Below, one piece after another: positions 63,383 to 64,000 of a stretch of 64,000 nucleotides of DNA. This stretch comes from JAJPHW01 sp963771505 (lineage in GTDB: Bacteria > Acidobacteriota > Terriglobia > Terriglobales > Acidobacteriaceae), in assembly GCA_963771505.1 (NCBI GenBank), contig CAVYTO010000002.1, positions 1,178,001-1,242,000 of the forward strand, written 5' to 3'. The stretch's first letter is position 1; each line of letters starts with the position of its first letter. Under the pieces are notes generated by a model that had not been told where the DNA came from, did not search any database, and saw nothing but the letters and a program-made list of their open reading frames with translations. A program made the position numbers and the translations under genes.

Positions 63383-64000
63383 TTGCTTCGAACCCGCGGA
63401 CTATATGAAATTCGGACGCTGGATCGAGTGGTTAAAGATGAAGCCGTACCTTTGCCCTCGTTCTTCGTAGTTGGTCCCCCTCGCACTGGCACCAGCTGGT
63501 TGCATCAAGTGTTGAGCAGCCGCACGACCCTTCCCAGCCCAATTAAAGAAACTCGCTTTTTCGACAACCACTTTCACCGCGGACTGAGCTGGTATAAGTC
63601 GCATTTCCGCGCGCCGGACCGATTCCGTCGCGTGGGGGAGATCGCCCCGACCTATTTCGCTTCAAATCATGCTCGCGAGCGAATCGCGCTCACCGTCCCC
63701 AGGGCAAAGATTGTGTGCATTTTCCGCAATCCGGTGGAACGAATTCTATCGCTCTATCGACTTAAACGGGCATACGGACGCATACCCTGGGGGCTTGACG
63801 AAGCCATGGTTCGCGATCCCGAACTGGTTGAGTCCAGCAAATACGCCACGAAACTTCGGCTGTGGCAGAAATCCCTAGGCGAACATCGCGTCCTGGCTAC
63901 GGTCTACGACGACCTTCAGCGCGAACCGCAAAACTTTGTGGACACTTTGGCCGATTTCATTTCGGTTCCTCGATTCACCTTGTCGGAATCGGAAATGCAA
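63383..64000 (+). CDS. Sulfotransferase, 3' end cut by window edge
   Basis: The frame is open past the right edge, about 206 codons visible. PAPS 5'-phosphosulfate loop FFVVGPPRTGTSWLHQVLS, and 3'-phosphate motif VCIFRNPVERILSLYR, are both present, so it transfers sulfate from PAPS to a hydroxyl or amino group; acceptor unknown. The start is uncertain: TTG 63383 has AAGGA 8 bases upstream, and GTG 63428 is a shorter alternative. The frame is shifted relative to other ORFs here. Confidence 0.82.
   Translation, partial: MLRTRGLYEIRTLDRVVKDEAVPLPSFFVVGPPRTGTSWLHQVLSSRTTLPSPIKETRFFDNHFHRGLSWYKSHFRAPDRFRRVGEIAPTYFASNHARERIALTVPRAKIVCIFRNPVERILSLYRLKRAYGRIPWGLDEAMVRDPELVESSKYATKLRLWQKSLGEHRVLATVYDDLQREPQNFVDTLADFISVPRFTLSESEMQ

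Overview
The window is a dense stretch of a moderately GC-rich bacterial chromosome. It looks like Acidobacteriota, probably class Terriglobia. The lineage is inferred from several features: a very large Oar-type TonB-dependent receptor with an N-terminal carboxypeptidase-regulatory domain, a small secreted protein family that I recall as common in that phylum, short interspersed intergenic hairpin repeats, extended -10 promoters of the type TGcTATAAT, and a divergent membrane pyrophosphatase with a cleavable-looking N-terminus. No phage, transposon, CRISPR array or rRNA was seen. One tRNA gene (Arg, anticodon CCG) is present.

Layout. 1-2967: end of fumarylacetoacetase, a second FAH-family enzyme and a secreted beta-propeller. 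2977-18039: an amino-acid/omega-amino-acid catabolism island. It has a six-gene minus-strand run (three class III aminotransferases, two aldehyde dehydrogenases, an APC permease), a giant TonB-dependent receptor, a MerR-XRE-cupin fusion regulator and a second APC permease. 18196-23213: TypA, a glycine-rich RRM protein, tRNA-Arg, a secreted protein and two small proteins sharing an undescribed helical repeat. 23463-34626: pentose-phosphate and glucose-6-phosphate block (tkt, tal, pgi, gnd, zwf, glk, and pgl further on), interrupted by small proteins and a double CDGSH iron-sulfur protein. 34650-36957: a GGDEF protein and a tandem PilZ protein. 37009-41014: two signal peptidases I, an AsmA-like protein and a hexapeptide acyltransferase. 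41154-49765: housekeeping genes (site-2 protease, trpS, scpA, scpB, rluB-like, mutM, GT39, purA). 49775-55438: tautomerase, ndk, sucD, sucC and, divergently, hppA behind a long structured leader. 55483-59141: a compact module of TatA, TatB-like, Tat-exported ferritin-like protein, cytochrome c, outer-membrane protein and a Fur-family regulator. 59200-64000: small secreted protein, rho, rpoZ, comM/yifB and the start of a sulfotransferase.

How the genes work together. The aminotransferase/dehydrogenase pairs fit stepwise degradation of beta-alanine- and GABA-like compounds to acetyl-CoA and succinate. The fusion regulator, which lies between the receptor and the second permease, is the obvious candidate controller. 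An inverted repeat around its own -10 box shares a 14-mer with the promoter of the second permease. The sugar block supplies the whole route from glucose through glucose-6-phosphate and the oxidative pentose-phosphate pathway. The most system-like novelty is the module at 55483-59165. In it an exported di-iron ferritin-like protein, a c-type cytochrome, a predicted outer-membrane protein and two Tat components lie on one strand downstream of a Fur-family gene. A matching 17-bp palindrome sits before both the regulator and the first gene. The hppA leader, with at least two nested helical domains, is the best RNA candidate.
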